DNA of 64,000 nucleotides from Petrosia ficiformis (GCA_947044365.1 OX345646.1:2441327-2505326); one strand, 5' to 3'; counted from the stretch's first letter, positions 1 through 11,105 are shown. Notes: generated from the sequence alone by a model not told the origin. Made by a program: numbers and translations.

Positions 1-658
1 GTTAAAGAGGTCTTTGAAAACTACCACAGCCAGCTTGGAATAACGTACAATGTGTTCTTAGATCTTCTTGAGCATCTCAACATTCTTGGGCCTTCTCATG
101 ATCCTACGTTTGGTGATTACTTTCTTCCTTGTGCTTTGGTTCACGCAGAAGAACCTACACCCTTTAGTCATAGTGAACCTCTTTTACTGGGGTTTGAATG
201 TGGATTTATGCTTACTGGCGTTTTTAGCGGACTCTTGGCTTTTTTGTTGCTCCAGAAGCGATGGAAAATTAAGCATGAAGACCAATTGCCTCTTCTTTAT
301 CGCAACAAAGTGTCCTTTAAATATGACAAAATTGGGCACATTGTAACTCTTAGAGCAACACCTCAGCATTTGGAAGTTTACATAGAGAGAAAGAACGCAA
401 AATGTCAAACAAAGGCTTACTATGATGTTTGTCAAATTCTTCAGGAGGGGATCACAAAAGCATATAAGACACTACAGTATGATGAGTCATCATCCACTCA
501 TATATTTCAATTCTACTGTAGTCTTCCAGAATGTGAAGATGAAGTCCTTCATACTACTAAGGTTGACTGTGAAGATTTTACAGTTTGCTGTGAAATTTTA
601 GATAAAGACTATCCTATCAGCGAAGATAGAAAATGTTGGTTTGATTCCTGTAAGCCAG
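1..658 (+). CDS. Roc-COR-like GTPase, C-terminal COR part (left-truncated exon, copy 1)
   Basis: This exon is open from base 1 (VKEVFENYHS...) and ends at a CCA-G|GTTAGC splice donor after CKPG. The TAG directly behind the donor is intronic, so it is not a true stop. The encoded 219 residues match the end of the 20897-23059 exon with about nine amino-acid differences. They correspond to the COR-like half that follows a Roc-like G domain; the GTPase part lies left of the window. Visible landmarks are GDYFLPCALVHAE, LPLLYRNKVSF and VTLRATPQHLEV. By homology it would act in the dimerisation/regulatory half of a ROCO-type protein. The family call rests on the full-length copy, not on this fragment alone. 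Confidence 0.85.
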
Positions 659-934
659 GTTAGCTTCATAGTATATAATTTGGTAGTTGTGCTGTGTTTA
701 TATTGGAGGTTATAATACTAGTTTACAGTATAGGGGAAATCCAGTGTTTTAATTTTTCCCAAAGACCTGTCTCTATAATTAAATAGTGTGATTTATATGT
801 TATAACCATGTAGTATAAATGTGTAATAGTAGAACTTTAATTACGTACATAATCATACATGTATATAATTATGATGAACTCTCAGCTACCTTTGATCTTG
901 TCTTGTATTATTCTTTTGATTATTTTTTCCCTAG

Positions 935-1068
935 ATGCAGAGATCAAACAAAAATCTAAAGAAATCAGTTCCAGTCAAGCTTTACTTAATGATGGTCCAC
1001 GAAGTTCACTTAGAAAGGGTCCACAAAGTCCACTTGGAAAGAGTCCACAGGCTACTGGTGAACCAAAG
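935..1068 (+). CDS. Ser/Pro-rich linker exon of copy-1 GTPase gene
   Basis: The acceptor TTTTTCCCTAG precedes AT-GCA-GAG, and the exon ends at CCA-AAG|GTATAT. It is entered in phase 1, which fits the COR exon donor at 658, and left in phase 0. It encodes about 45 residues with repeated GP(R/Q)S(S/P)L(R/G)K motifs, probably a flexible linker. The paralogous exon at 23333-23451 has one repeat unit fewer, so the motif number varies between copies. Confidence 0.7.
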
Positions 1069-1082
1069 GTATATACAATTGC

Positions 1083-1650
1083 TAGGGCTGCAAATGATAT
1101 TAAAAATTATTCTGGTTATCAATTGTAAGTGTGTGATATCGATTATGCTAATTATTGTAAAATACATAGTTTTCAAGCATGTAACATCAAATAATGTACA
1201 ATATGGAAGTGACAGAAAGCCTTTTTGATCATCAAATGAGTTTCCTGCAGAATTATTTCCACTGATTTTAATCGATTATCAAACAATTTGAAGTTAGTGA
1301 TAATCTATTTTAGAATCTCAACCGATTCCCAGCCCTAATACAGCTGGGATGATCAATAGATTAATCAATTAATCAATTGATAATTAAAATTCTTTGGTTT
1401 ATCAATTGTAAGTCTGTAATATCGATTATAATAATTATTCCAAAAGATGTACCTTTCAAGCATGCAACTACAAATATTGTGTAATATGGATATGGAATTG
1501 ACTGGGCTTTTTGATCTTTAAATGGGAGGGGTTTCCTGCAGTGATTCATTGACTTAATTGGCCTAATTGCATTCACTGATTTTAATCGATTATCAATTGA
1601 TTTGAAGTTAGTAATAGTTGATTTCAGAATCTCATCTGATTCCCAGCCCT
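1083..1650. mobile_element. Two adjacent MITE-like elements ending AGGGCTGGGA / TCCCAGCCCT
   Basis: Two head-to-tail copies (about 1083-1338 and 1342-1650) share an interior rich in TTAATCAATT/ATCGATTAT and end in TTCCCAGCCCT, the complement of the AGGGCTGGGA start. Further copies lie at about 23466-23756, 23762-24047 and 26758-27029. They are short, non-coding and have inverted ends, as expected of non-autonomous DNA transposons. They sit in the intron after the linker exon in both duplicate copies. Confidence 0.7.
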
Positions 1651-2189
1651 GTTTTTAATGTTGTGTGATTAATTGGCTATCTGTAGGATTCATAGATATT
1701 TGCAAAAAGATGTGTATTTAGTATGTATGTGTATGTGTATGTTGAAACACTATAATAAACTTGATCTATTATGTATTTAGTACATGAGTATATATATATA
1801 CTAAATTATAATTCTGTATAAATAATTATTATAATAATAAAAATAATATTTATTATTATGTTATGTGTGACCTAAATTTTCAAATAGGGCGTTTATTGAT
1901 CAAATGCTTACCTTTAATTACTCACCATTCCACCATTTTATACTGGAAATTTGGTATCTAATAGTAGCTCTTCCTGGATATCAAACTTTAATATTAGACT
2001 TCCTATATAAAATGGTGGTATTGGGAGCAATTGAAGGTAAGTGTTTGATCAAAAATTATTTTGCTGAAAAGTGAGCCTTGCGTCACATAATTATATTATG
2101 GTTATATTACACAATACATTATATATATATATATATTATATTACATATGCAGTTACATATTTTCTTACGCATGTATAATACATATGCAG

Positions 2190-2229
2190 GCTCTCTTACC
2201 ACATCCTATAGCAGTTTCATCATCATCAA
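2190..2229 (+). CDS. Small linker exon of copy-1 GTPase gene
   Basis: The acceptor CATATGCAG precedes GCT-CTC, and the exon ends TCA-TCA-A|GTAAGT. It is phase 0 in and phase 1 out, encoding ALLPHPIAVSSSS. It is conserved at 24508-24541, where two TCA repeats are missing. The phases fit the preceding linker and the CARD-like exon that follows. Confidence 0.6.
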
Positions 2230-4054
2230 GTAAGTTTCTTCAAAATCTGATATTTCATATGTAAAAGTACCTCGTGTGGTTTGGCATTGTCCATATAAAA
2301 AATGTCCTATATATACTATCATTACTATGGTAGTGAAAGGAAACTCCCATTTGTGGATAGGTTGTTTATATATATATAATATAATATATAGACGTTTTTA
2401 ATAGAGCATAAACTAATGTTGATTTTCCAAAATCAAATGTTTGAGTAGCCCGAATGAGTTAATCTTTGAAAGGTTTTTAAAATTCATTTTTAATCCTTTA
2501 CACTGCATAATTAAACTGGAATTTTCCTTTACATCCGAAATTAGTTTTCAAGGAACATGTGTGGGCAGAGCATATAATAACTAACTCTTTTCATGTCTAC
2601 AACTCTCCCATATGGAATGCCAAACCTTTCAAAAATACAGAGCTCTTCAAGTAAGCTTGAGAATGTTGAGAACCTCTCAAGTCAACTTCAGTGTGCTAAA
2701 TGATATAGATTAAAACCCTAATAACAAGGGACTCCATGATTGAGGACACAAATGTCGAGTTTAGAAGTTCACTAGCCTACTTCAAGAGGTTTGTACTTTT
2801 GAAACATTTGGCAATCTATACTTCTGTTTTATAAGAGTACAGATTCTAGCTTCCTTTGCTGTTAAGAAAGCCATAGATGTAAAATGTATGTGTCACTATC
2901 AGCAGAATGATAACAAGATGAGTGGTTAAAAGTTAGGTAGTCCCAAGGGCAATGTCCACACATTTACTTACCCCCATAACTTCCACATATACATTTGTAC
3001 ACAACACAGATTTTTTACATACTTAGCTATAAACGAAGCAGCAAGACAAGTGTTTGAAAGTGCAGTGGTCAGTGCCACTTAGCGTCTTTGTCAATTCGAT
3101 TGCTTACAATTTCGGATTGGTTACTCTTATAGCTTCAATATTTGTATTTGCTTAAAGCACATTTACTGGACTGTCTTTTGTAGACATTTAGTTGAAAAAT
3201 ACCAAAGGACTTTAAAAATGCAACCATTGACACAGTTCACATCTGTAGACATCAATGGAAGTTACATGATAATGTTAGTTGCATCATTCCAGGGGGCTCA
3301 GTCAGTTAATGGGTGTGGTGTGTAAAGGTTAGCTACAGCAGGACGATTCAACTGAGAAGAATGTTAAACTGCAATAAACTAATAGTTGTTGTATATAGCA
3401 CAGAAACAGTATAAAGATGATGCAAGAATCTTTACCAAGTAAGTATAATAAGTTGTTGAGTTTCAGACACAAAAAATCATCATTTAGAACCTTGAATGAG
3501 TTAGTTTCATCAAAGATCTGTGTACTTCGACTGCAGTTACACTTACTTCTTCAGCCCCTAGTTTTTATAGCACACAGGAAGCTTAAGGTAGAGACATCAG
3601 TGCCATTGGCAATAATTGATCTTAGTCACCACAAAGCAATCGTAGGGATACTTTTGTCAATATATCTCGTTAATTTATTATACAGAACATTTCTGCTTCA
3701 AAGTATGGCTTCTATGAACAAAGGTTCAAATATCTATTTATGTCTTACGTTTTAATACGGCTGAAAACAATGCAAATAGATGATAAATAAAATAATGCGA
3801 ATTGAGTTGAAAGGAAACAAATTGAGAACAAATTGAATTAAACACCAATGGGAGTTCCTATTGGATGATGTCATAATATAATTATATTTTAAATTATATC
3901 ATGTCGTATGCTAAGTAAACAGATCCTATCTACCAGATATATATAGGCCTTGAGACAGCTATATCATATCCTTGGACACAAATCTTGTGTCCTGTACACT
4001 GTATATTAGACCTGTTAGTATACTATATACTATATATACATAATATAAAATTAA
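2230..4054. other. Intron of copy-1 gene; dispersed-repeat remnants, no other gene seen
   Basis: This stretch is AT-rich and aligns with 24542-26757 in the second copy, with many indels. From about 3290 to 3655 it holds a degenerate member of a dispersed family (GGCTCAGTCAGTTAATGGG at one side, CACAAAGCAATCGTAGGGATA at the other). Open frames inside it, such as 3417-3755, are repeat translations without recognisable domains. Confidence 0.5.
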
Positions 4055-4611
4055 TTAACCCTTACAGGACTGAGCTTGTTTTTCCCATTTCCAACACTGG
4101 CGACTCTATTGCATATATTTTGGCCACCGTTCACTTTCTCTACCCCAAACTTGGCTCCTAGACTACTACTTCTACCAATTTGCTTACCGGGACTCGAAAG
4201 TGCTTTGTAGGATTAAATCAAATGCAGTGCTCTCCCTCTTTTGACTGGAACTGGGGCAAACAAATGACCCTACTGCATGTTGGTACCAGCTACACGCACG
4301 ATTTCAGGTTTTACAGCAAGGGAAATGCCTCAGGTACCCACCACAGCACGTGGTTGGGGTCACTGAAACCACAATTTTCAAGGGGGCACAGCCCCCTTCG
4401 AACCTCATTAACGGGGGAACACCCCCTTTAAAATTCCCCCCGTAGTCGTTATTTAGGCCAAATAACAAGCAACGTTTTAAAGCCATTTTCATGGGCTTGT
4501 GCCTGTCACCAATTACAAGCATTTGGAGGGCTTCGTAATGCTAGGAACACACTCTGAACCACATAGGGGTGAAACGTCACATATATGTGTCATAAGTCTT
4601 CTAAGGGTTAA
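4055..4611. mobile_element. MITE-like element with TTAACCCTTA... / ...TAAGGGTTAA ends
   Basis: The element begins TTAACCCTTACAGGACTGAG and ends CTTCTAAGGGTTAA, an inverted terminal repeat. Its GC-rich interior has runs such as GGGGGCACAGCCCCC. A second copy in the opposite orientation lies at 52468-53072. The duplicate locus near 26755 lacks it and carries a different element there, so the insertion postdates the duplication or was lost from one copy. Confidence 0.75.
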
Positions 4612-5673
4612 TAATTAAAATTATAATAATTATATGGAATTATAATTATGTATGGTAAACTTGTGAGTATATTTTGTGGTGTGATGCTATAATTTTTCAT
4701 AGTTATTGTTTATTAACTGATTCTAGTGACAGGTAAGGGTATTATACAAATACAAGTAAATACAAATAAACCACACAAAAAACTTGGTATTGTATGTAGT
4801 CACTGTAGAGTTCAACTTTAAGGCTATTTAAACTGGAAAATCATCCAAAAACGAAGTTTTAAAAATGCAAAAATGTTCATATTTAATGAGTTTGTGCTAA
4901 ACTGCAGTTTCATCAGTTTGCATTGCTTTTGTGAAGTAAGATATCTTTATAACTGCTGGATATACTACAAAACATGATTTTTTTAAAACTATAGAATCAA
5001 TAGCTGGTAATTTAGGAAAGCATTGAAAACAAGCTAGCTAATTAATTACAGTACAATTCTCCCACTTGTACCGAAATTCCTAGCGAGAACACTGCATTCA
5101 GCTCTGAATTAGAAAATTTTAAAGAAAACAAGATTGACCAGTTATGTCAATGTTTCTGATCCTCCAGTAACTGTTGTAGCTAGGGTGGCTCAAACAGATT
5201 TTGCTTACTGTTTAACTAAAAGGTTGACAAAGTTACAGCATTCCGAGTGAGTGTACTCGTATTTTGCTACACACTATAGCAATAATTGAAGATTTTGAAA
5301 AAACATTTTTGAGCCACCCTCTGTAAGGACCTCAAGAAAATGTTGTATATACTGTCTAAATTTACAAACTGCACCCAAATGTTTGTAACAGGTTAGCTAC
5401 AGAGTTCACAAAAGTGAGCCTACCATGCATATTAATCCAAACACTCACCTGTCACCTGGAATGATAAATTAATTATACAGTGATCAATTATAATAATAAT
5501 TATATAGCCCAAGTATGGATAATATCCACTGCATGTTGTAAATATAGTGTTTCAACATAAACTTCACTGCAGGCATTAAGACACATGTAACTTCATCTTT
5601 TTATATAGCCTCATCTATATTCAAACCACTATACATGTACACAAAATTAATATCTTTTGTTTCATACTTTCAG
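4612..5673. other. Rest of copy-1 intron before the CARD-like exon
   Basis: This non-coding AT-rich sequence aligns with 27030-27906 of the second copy. It contains no open frame that fits the gene's phases. Nothing else was recognised. Confidence 0.5.
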
Positions 5674-5738
5674 ACTATTCTTCATTTGATATATTCAAGA
5701 GACATTTGTCTGAAACGTTGGGTGTGATTTCTTTCTAA
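5674..5738 (+). pseudogene. Truncated CARD-like exon (copy 1)
   Basis: After the acceptor TTTCAG the frame reads YSSFDIFKRHLSETLGVIS and then F-TAA. The paralogous exon at 27907-28206 continues for 80 more codons. Identity with that copy stops at about 5729 inside the exon, so the duplication or a later rearrangement cut the domain here. The gene may still be transcribed with this new terminal stop, but a CARD fold cannot be complete. Confidence 0.7.
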
Positions 5739-5818
5739 ACTGCATAAGTTAGACATACTTGCTTCACAGTGTAAAAGTCTTGATGCCATATTATCATCTT
5801 TAGGCTGCCATTACTGTA

Positions 5819-6177
5819 ATGACTACAATTGAAATGCAAACATCACAAAAATCACTGTCAGTGAAGAGAAAGGTCTCCCCAAACCAAAACTGTGAGCATC
5901 AACAAAAATTTTTCTCCACAAAGAAACGACGAACAAATTATAATACATGTACCACTCTTTCAAAACCTTCTCCAGCACAACTACAAGAAGATAAAATAAC
6001 TCTTGAAAAAGAACATCCTAGATATTGTGGTAGTTGTCTTATTTTAAAGAAGAGGATAAAAATGCTACAGGGATAATAGAATGGATTCAATGTGATTTAT
6101 GCCTTTTGTGGATTCACCTTTCATGCACAATACCAAAGCTGACTACAATACCAACTCATTACCAACTCATTATACCT
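5819..6177 (+). pseudogene. Broken PHD-finger-like fragment
   Basis: One frame gives a basic leader ending RYCGSC, stopping at about 6076. The +1 frame from about 6034 continues with EWIQCDLCLLWIHLSC. Together they show the CxxC...WxQCDxCxxWxHxxC pattern of a PHD finger, split by a frameshift. No start, partner exon or complete C4HC3 set was found. It lies directly beyond the duplication breakpoint and may derive from a transposon or a captured chromatin-protein exon. Confidence 0.45.
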
Positions 6178-6406
6178 GTCATTGTTGTCATCAGAATTGA
6201 GTATTTTGTAATTGAGTACTGTTACGTAAAGTTTTAAAATATAATTATTATAATGATGTAATACCTTGATACTACCTTGATACACCTTTTAGCCACAATA
6301 TAACAGTAAATGGTAATTGAGTACTGCTATGTATTTTAAAAATATAATTCTATTATAATGATGCACCACAATGTGGTCACATAACGCCTTATCCGATTTA
6401 CTTTTG

Positions 6407-6446
6407 AATACCGAATACCGAATACGGAATACCGAATACCGAATAA
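6407..6446. repeat. Short tandem repeat of CCGAATA units
   Basis: About six imperfect 7-8 bp units (CCGAATA, with one ACGGAATA) stand in a row. No coding capacity is apparent. Confidence 0.7.
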
Positions 6447-6670
6447 TCCGTGCAGAATATCTGGAGACCACATGCACACCGGACACCCGTCCAGAAACCT
6501 GTGATCATCTCCAGCAAAGAGTCTGAACTCCTATTATCCCATACATGTATTACTGATTTATAGCAACCTGCAGCTGTCAACTGAGGTAACTTAAGAAATC
6601 ACAATGATATCTTTATTTATTATAATTAATAACTCTCAGATAAAAAATTTCATCACAATTGTGTCATTAA

Positions 6671-7268
6671 GGTGGTACTAGGGAGTGGGCGGATGCGACT
6701 CCAATCAGTTTCAAAATAGAATATTATATAATATGACTCTAACCTGGTGTAATAGCAACCTTCATATCTTCTCGTGATCTTTATACTTCTCTGCAAGAGT
6801 GGGAGTGTTGGAAAAATGTCCATTTTTGCCATCGTAATAAGTACAAAACCAAGAAAGCCACGCCCACCAATCATGGCGTGCATCAAGTACAATGCATTTT
6901 GAGAAAAGTTACGAAGCCGTTTTCTGCAAATTCATTTTACTTTTAAAGTTACAAGAGGCTGAAGAAAGCTGAATTCTGTAGCTTTTCACTGAAACCATAA
7001 AATTTACCTTTCTAGACACTATCAAACTCCAATCTTTCTCAGAGACCAACTACAGTTACCCCGCCATTGTTTCCCACCCACCGTGGGCCGTGTTTAGCTT
7101 TGTTTCTGAAAATAAACTATCAGTGAAAACATTTAGGCCCAATAATTATACCCCTGGGTGGGTGTGGCTTCCAAAAGATACAGAATTGAACCAGATTGCA
7201 CGCAGCAAGAAGCTTGCTAATTTAGAAACTGATTGGAGTAGCATCCGCCCACGGAAAAGACTACAACC
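6671..7268. mobile_element. TTAA-flanked MITE, first of a tandem pair (piggyBac-like)
   Basis: It starts GGTGGTACTAGGGAGTGGGC and ends CCACGGAAAAGACTACAACC. The inner parts of the termini (GGATGCGACTCCAATCAGTTTC and its complement) form a clear inverted repeat. It is flanked by TTAA at 6667-6670 and 7269-7272. TTAA target duplication is characteristic of piggyBac transposons. The element is about 598 bp and non-coding. Confidence 0.8.
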
Positions 7269-7272
7269 TTAA

Positions 7273-7874
7273 GGTGGTACTAGGGAGTGGGCGGATGCGA
7301 CTCCAATCAGTTTCAAAATAGAATATTATATAATATGACTCTAACCTGGTGTAATAGCAACCTTCATATCTTCTGATCATCTTTATATTTGTCTGGAAGA
7401 CAGAGAGTGTTGGAAAAATCTCCATTTTTGCAATCGCAATAAGTACAAAACCAAGAAAGCCACGCCCACCAATCATGGCGTGCACCAAGTACAATGCATT
7501 TTGAGAAAACAAATAGAGCCGTTTTCTGAAAATTCATTTTACTTTTATAGTTACAAGAGGCTGAAGAAAGCTGAATTCTGTAGCTTTTCACTGAAACCAT
7601 AAAATCTACCTTTCTAGACACTATCAAACTCCGATCTTTCTCAGAGAGCAACTACAGTTACCCCGCCATTGTTTCCCACCCACCACCCGTGGGCGGTGTT
7701 TAGGTTTATTTCTGAAAATAAACTATCAGTGAAAACATTTAGGCCCAATAATTATACCCCTGGGTGGGTGTGTCTTCCAAAAGATACAGAATTGAACCAG
7801 ATTGTACGCAGCAAGAAGCTGGCAAGACTAGAAACTGATTGGAGTAGCATCCACCCACGGAAAAGACTACAACC
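7273..7874. mobile_element. TTAA-flanked MITE, second tandem copy
   Basis: This copy has the same orientation, nearly the same sequence and the same terminal repeats as the element before it. It shares the middle TTAA (7269-7272) and ends at TTAA 7875-7878. The two copies differ by scattered substitutions and small indels, so they are not a recent exact duplication. Confidence 0.8.
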
Positions 7875-8187
7875 TTAATTCATTGTATATATACGAAAAT
7901 AATAAAAAACATTTTTTAAAATGAAAGAGTACATGGGGATATAATTATATTATTATACTGAGTCATTTCAAAATAGAATTGAAACAAGAATAATATAGAA
8001 ACATGTTCAAAAATGAAAGAGGATGTAGGAATTCTAACAACAAATAATTATAATATTGCTGTAAATTTTGAGTGCTGTCTCCTGGACACCGTTCCTGCAG
8101 AAAATATCAGTACTGTAAATGAAACAGAATAGTCATCACGTATTTGATCAAAAATTTACCTAAATTCTTTAAAAATAAAATCGAAAC

Positions 8188-8463
8188 AAGAATAATAAAA
8201 AGCATTTAAAAAAATGAAAGAGTATGTAGGGATATATATCAAAACCGAAAAAGCACAGGAACGAGATGAACAAAATGAAATACCACTTCCACATAACAAC
8301 CCTACATAAGTATAGACAACGTAAGTAAAGGCAAAACACAAAGAACTGATACTTATGTACGGTTGTAATGTGGAAGTGGTATTTCATTTTGTTCATCTTG
8401 TTCATGTGCTTTTTCGGTTTTGATATATATCCCTACATACTCTTTCATTTTTTTATTATTCTT
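8188..8463. repeat. Long fold-back (inverted repeat) element
   Basis: The arms at about 8188-8317 and 8349-8463 are near-perfect complements. For example AGGGATATATATCAAAACCG on the left answers CGGTTTTGATATATATCCCT on the right, with a short spacer. Related AAACC-AAAAAGCA fold-backs occur at 31915-32065 and half of one near 61140. The 300 bp before it (7879-8187) hold partial copies of the same sequence. Confidence 0.8.
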
Positions 8464-8603
8464 GTATATATATGTGTATGTAACTTGCCACCTCGATATC
8501 TTGGTGGTAAACTACATTGACATTCCCACCTTGGGCTTATATAATATATGCTATGATGATGGCATCAGCTAATTTACGGAATTTGGTGGACTGGCACTGA
8601 GTA

Positions 8604-8927
8604 ATGGCAGAAGGCGAGAAGAAACGTCTAAGCCTTTCATTAAAGCAAAAGATTGTTGTTTCTGACGAAGAATAAATTCAAAAGGCTAAAACACCAGTGG
8701 TACTAAAGAACACCCAGAAGGCTACAGATTGGGCTGTAGGAGTATTCAAGCAATGGCTGGGACATCACAATGCAGTTGCTGAGAAGATATTCCCGACTGA
8801 AGATGTGTCTGTCTCTGTCATTGGTTATGTGTTTTCGCGTTGGAAAATTTGAAAAGATAACAGAGAAGAATATACGCCAAGGAGTGTGACGCAAATACTG
8901 TCTGGTTTGCAACTTTTATCAACTTAA
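8604..8927 (+). pseudogene. Crypton/DUF3504-like tyrosine-recombinase fragment, decayed
   Basis: One frame reads MAEGEKKRLSLS..., then after an in-frame TAA reads NTQKATDWAVGVFKQWLG...VSVIGYVFSRWKI. A TGA follows, then REEYTPRSVTQILSGLQLL and a final stop. The pattern WAV-F-W, Y/F-R and Y-P-S-V-I-GL resembles the N-terminal core-binding part of Crypton-derived, DUF3504/ZMYM-type proteins. Two in-frame stops and the absent catalytic half make it a pseudogene. The assignment is from pattern only. Confidence 0.5.
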
Positions 8928-9177
8928 AACACCAGCCAGACAATCAGGTTAAACTGTGTGACATGCGCTCAGTGCCACAACGTTTCAGTGCTTGCTCAAA
9001 TTAACCATTTGTTTGCTCTTGTCACTTTGATCATCAACAAAATTGTGGAGATATATACATGTACACACTAATTTGTGGTTAAAATATACACTGCTGGCAC
9101 TAGTTTGTGGTTTTCACAGGTGTATTAGCACCTACACTTTCTATGGACTGATGAAATCATCACAGTATATCCTACGA

Positions 9178-9455
9178 GTGCTATATCAGATTTATAATCA
9201 CCGAGCGTGAGGGCCCTAGGCCCGAGGGCGAGGTGATTATAAATCTGATATAGCGTGTTATAATTAATATATTTCATGAAAAACAAAACCTTTGTTGATG
9301 TCTGATGCTTCTCCTACATTTTTGTCGGCACTTTGGAGAAGGCAAGCGTTGTTTTCTTGTAGTCTGTTTCGACGGTAGGTTTTATATCTGACCACAGGGT
9401 GCTATATCTGCTTTATAAACCTGTGGTTTACTTTGATGTTTCGCCGTATCGGGAT
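9178..9455. repeat. Hairpin repeat with GC-rich loop plus flanking unit
   Basis: The palindrome at 9181-9254 has arms CTATATCAGATTTATAATCA and the exact complement, around a GC-rich centre (GAGGGCCCTAGGCCCGAGGGCGAG). The adjoining 9255-9455 unit (TCTTGTAGTCTGTTTCGACGG, CCACAGGGTGCTATATC, TTTGATGTTTCGCCGTATCGG) recurs in inverse orientation at about 61405-61640. Confidence 0.75.
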
Positions 9456-11105
9456 ATATATATATATATAGACATGTACATGTATGCTTTTGTGTATACA
9501 GAGCAGCTGTGAAATAATTACATCATATACATCTATATAGTAGATTTTTAACTGTATTCATGATTCTTACAAGCCTTCATAATTATAATTTGATAGCATG
9601 CCCATGAGATAGTATATGTCTTTTCATATGCAGAAAGTTTCATAATTGATTGAAACCTTCTGCATAATTCTGAAAGGAAAGACAGTTAATTATTAGTTTA
9701 AACTTTGTCTATCCAAAGTTTCTGTAATTAGGGGTGGTCTAGTATTATGTGACTTTATTATATCCATCGTTTTATCTAGATTTAGCTCATTCTCTATTTA
9801 AGGATTCAAAGTATATTTTGGATCAGACAGACTTGATTATAACAGGTACTTTTGTGTTCTTGTGTCACTGTATAATGGTAATCATTAATAAAAACTTTCA
9901 TTCCTCTTCATGGGTAATTAGTAAACACACTAGACCACCAAACTGTCAATGAAGAAGTTTCTTGTTACTTCTATTAGAGAAAATTGGCACTATAAGTAGC
10001 ATTTTAAAAAAAATCCAGATAAGCTTGGCAAATTATGGGAGCATAATGTTGAGCAAAGCAGGACTACTAGAGCATAGTAGAATATGGCGGACAACATTTC
10101 TAAATTTTTCTTGGAATAAACAATGCATTGTATTGTAGTCTCAAGTGGTAAATGCAATTTTGTTTTCAACGACTTCGAAATTAGCTGTATTTTTTACCTT
10201 ATTGTGGGATGATAAAATTGTTAAAGTAATTCATTGATTAGTTGTTATTGACCCTCCCCCTTTGGGAGGATTACAGTAAATGGTTTGGAAAATTTCTGTC
10301 CTTGTGTCTGTGTGTCTGACCCCGCTGTACCTCAAAAACTGTACACACCTCGACCTTTACATCACTGGCTGTCTTAGCAACTCCTATTTCCAACAAAGCA
10401 AGTTAGAATTGAACATGTATACTTCGAAAGTTATAAAGCTGACAAAAGTTTCATGAAAAACTTCTCCCATAATTATAGCATAAATTAACTTGTATATAAA
10501 TCTGCAACAGTTAGGGGAGGGAGGGTCATGTTCAGTTGATCTATATTTACAGTTGCAAGGATTTAAGGTTGCATTCATAATTAGTTGACACTATAACATT
10601 AAATTTACTTGTTTGTTTAATACCCATATTTCATGTTTCATGTCACTTATAAAACTTCGAAGTATAGCCACCATTCTTAATCACCTGCAACCACAACTAA
10701 GAAATATCACAAAAACAACTATTTTGGCTTTAATTATTGGTACAAAGTAGGGCATCAACATGCATATATAGCCACAACATTTACTATTCCTATAGCAACT
10801 GTAATTATGAATGAATGAGTTATTTTGAAGCCATATTTATGTACAAAACTAAAAATCTGTATAGTCCAGACTATCCTACTTATATTATAATACTGAATCA
10901 ATGAACATATTAATGAGCATAATTGGGTGGTGCTATGAGCATTGCTGGCATAGCATAATAGGGTAAGCATAATATTGCAATCCCTGCCATTAAAACCACA
11001 CCCCTCAACTTGGAGGGCAAAGCCCCTACCCCACCTTTCTTTTCCTTTGAGTCAATATACACTGAACAAAAATGGAGGGGTGTAAATTCTGTTAGAATCT
11101 ACACA
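9456..11105. other. Gene-free repeat-rich stretch
   Basis: It is AT-rich. Part of 10240-10620 (CAACAAAGCAAGTTAGAAT, AAGTTATAAAGCTGACAAAAG) recurs at about 43195-43400. Open frames here carry no recognised domain or splice structure. Confidence 0.5.

Noticed and set aside
52..663. Stand-alone 203-residue gene
   Set aside because: The frame is open to base 1 and the TAG lies directly behind a splice donor. It is the end of a longer exon, as the duplicate at 20897-23059 shows.
3417..3755. 112-residue open frame
   Set aside because: It lies within a dispersed repeat, has no family motif and is not preserved in the duplicate copy.
6671..7874. Paired 60-95 residue frames on both strands
   Set aside because: They repeat identically in both TTAA-flanked MITEs and overlap the terminal inverted repeats, so they are not genes.
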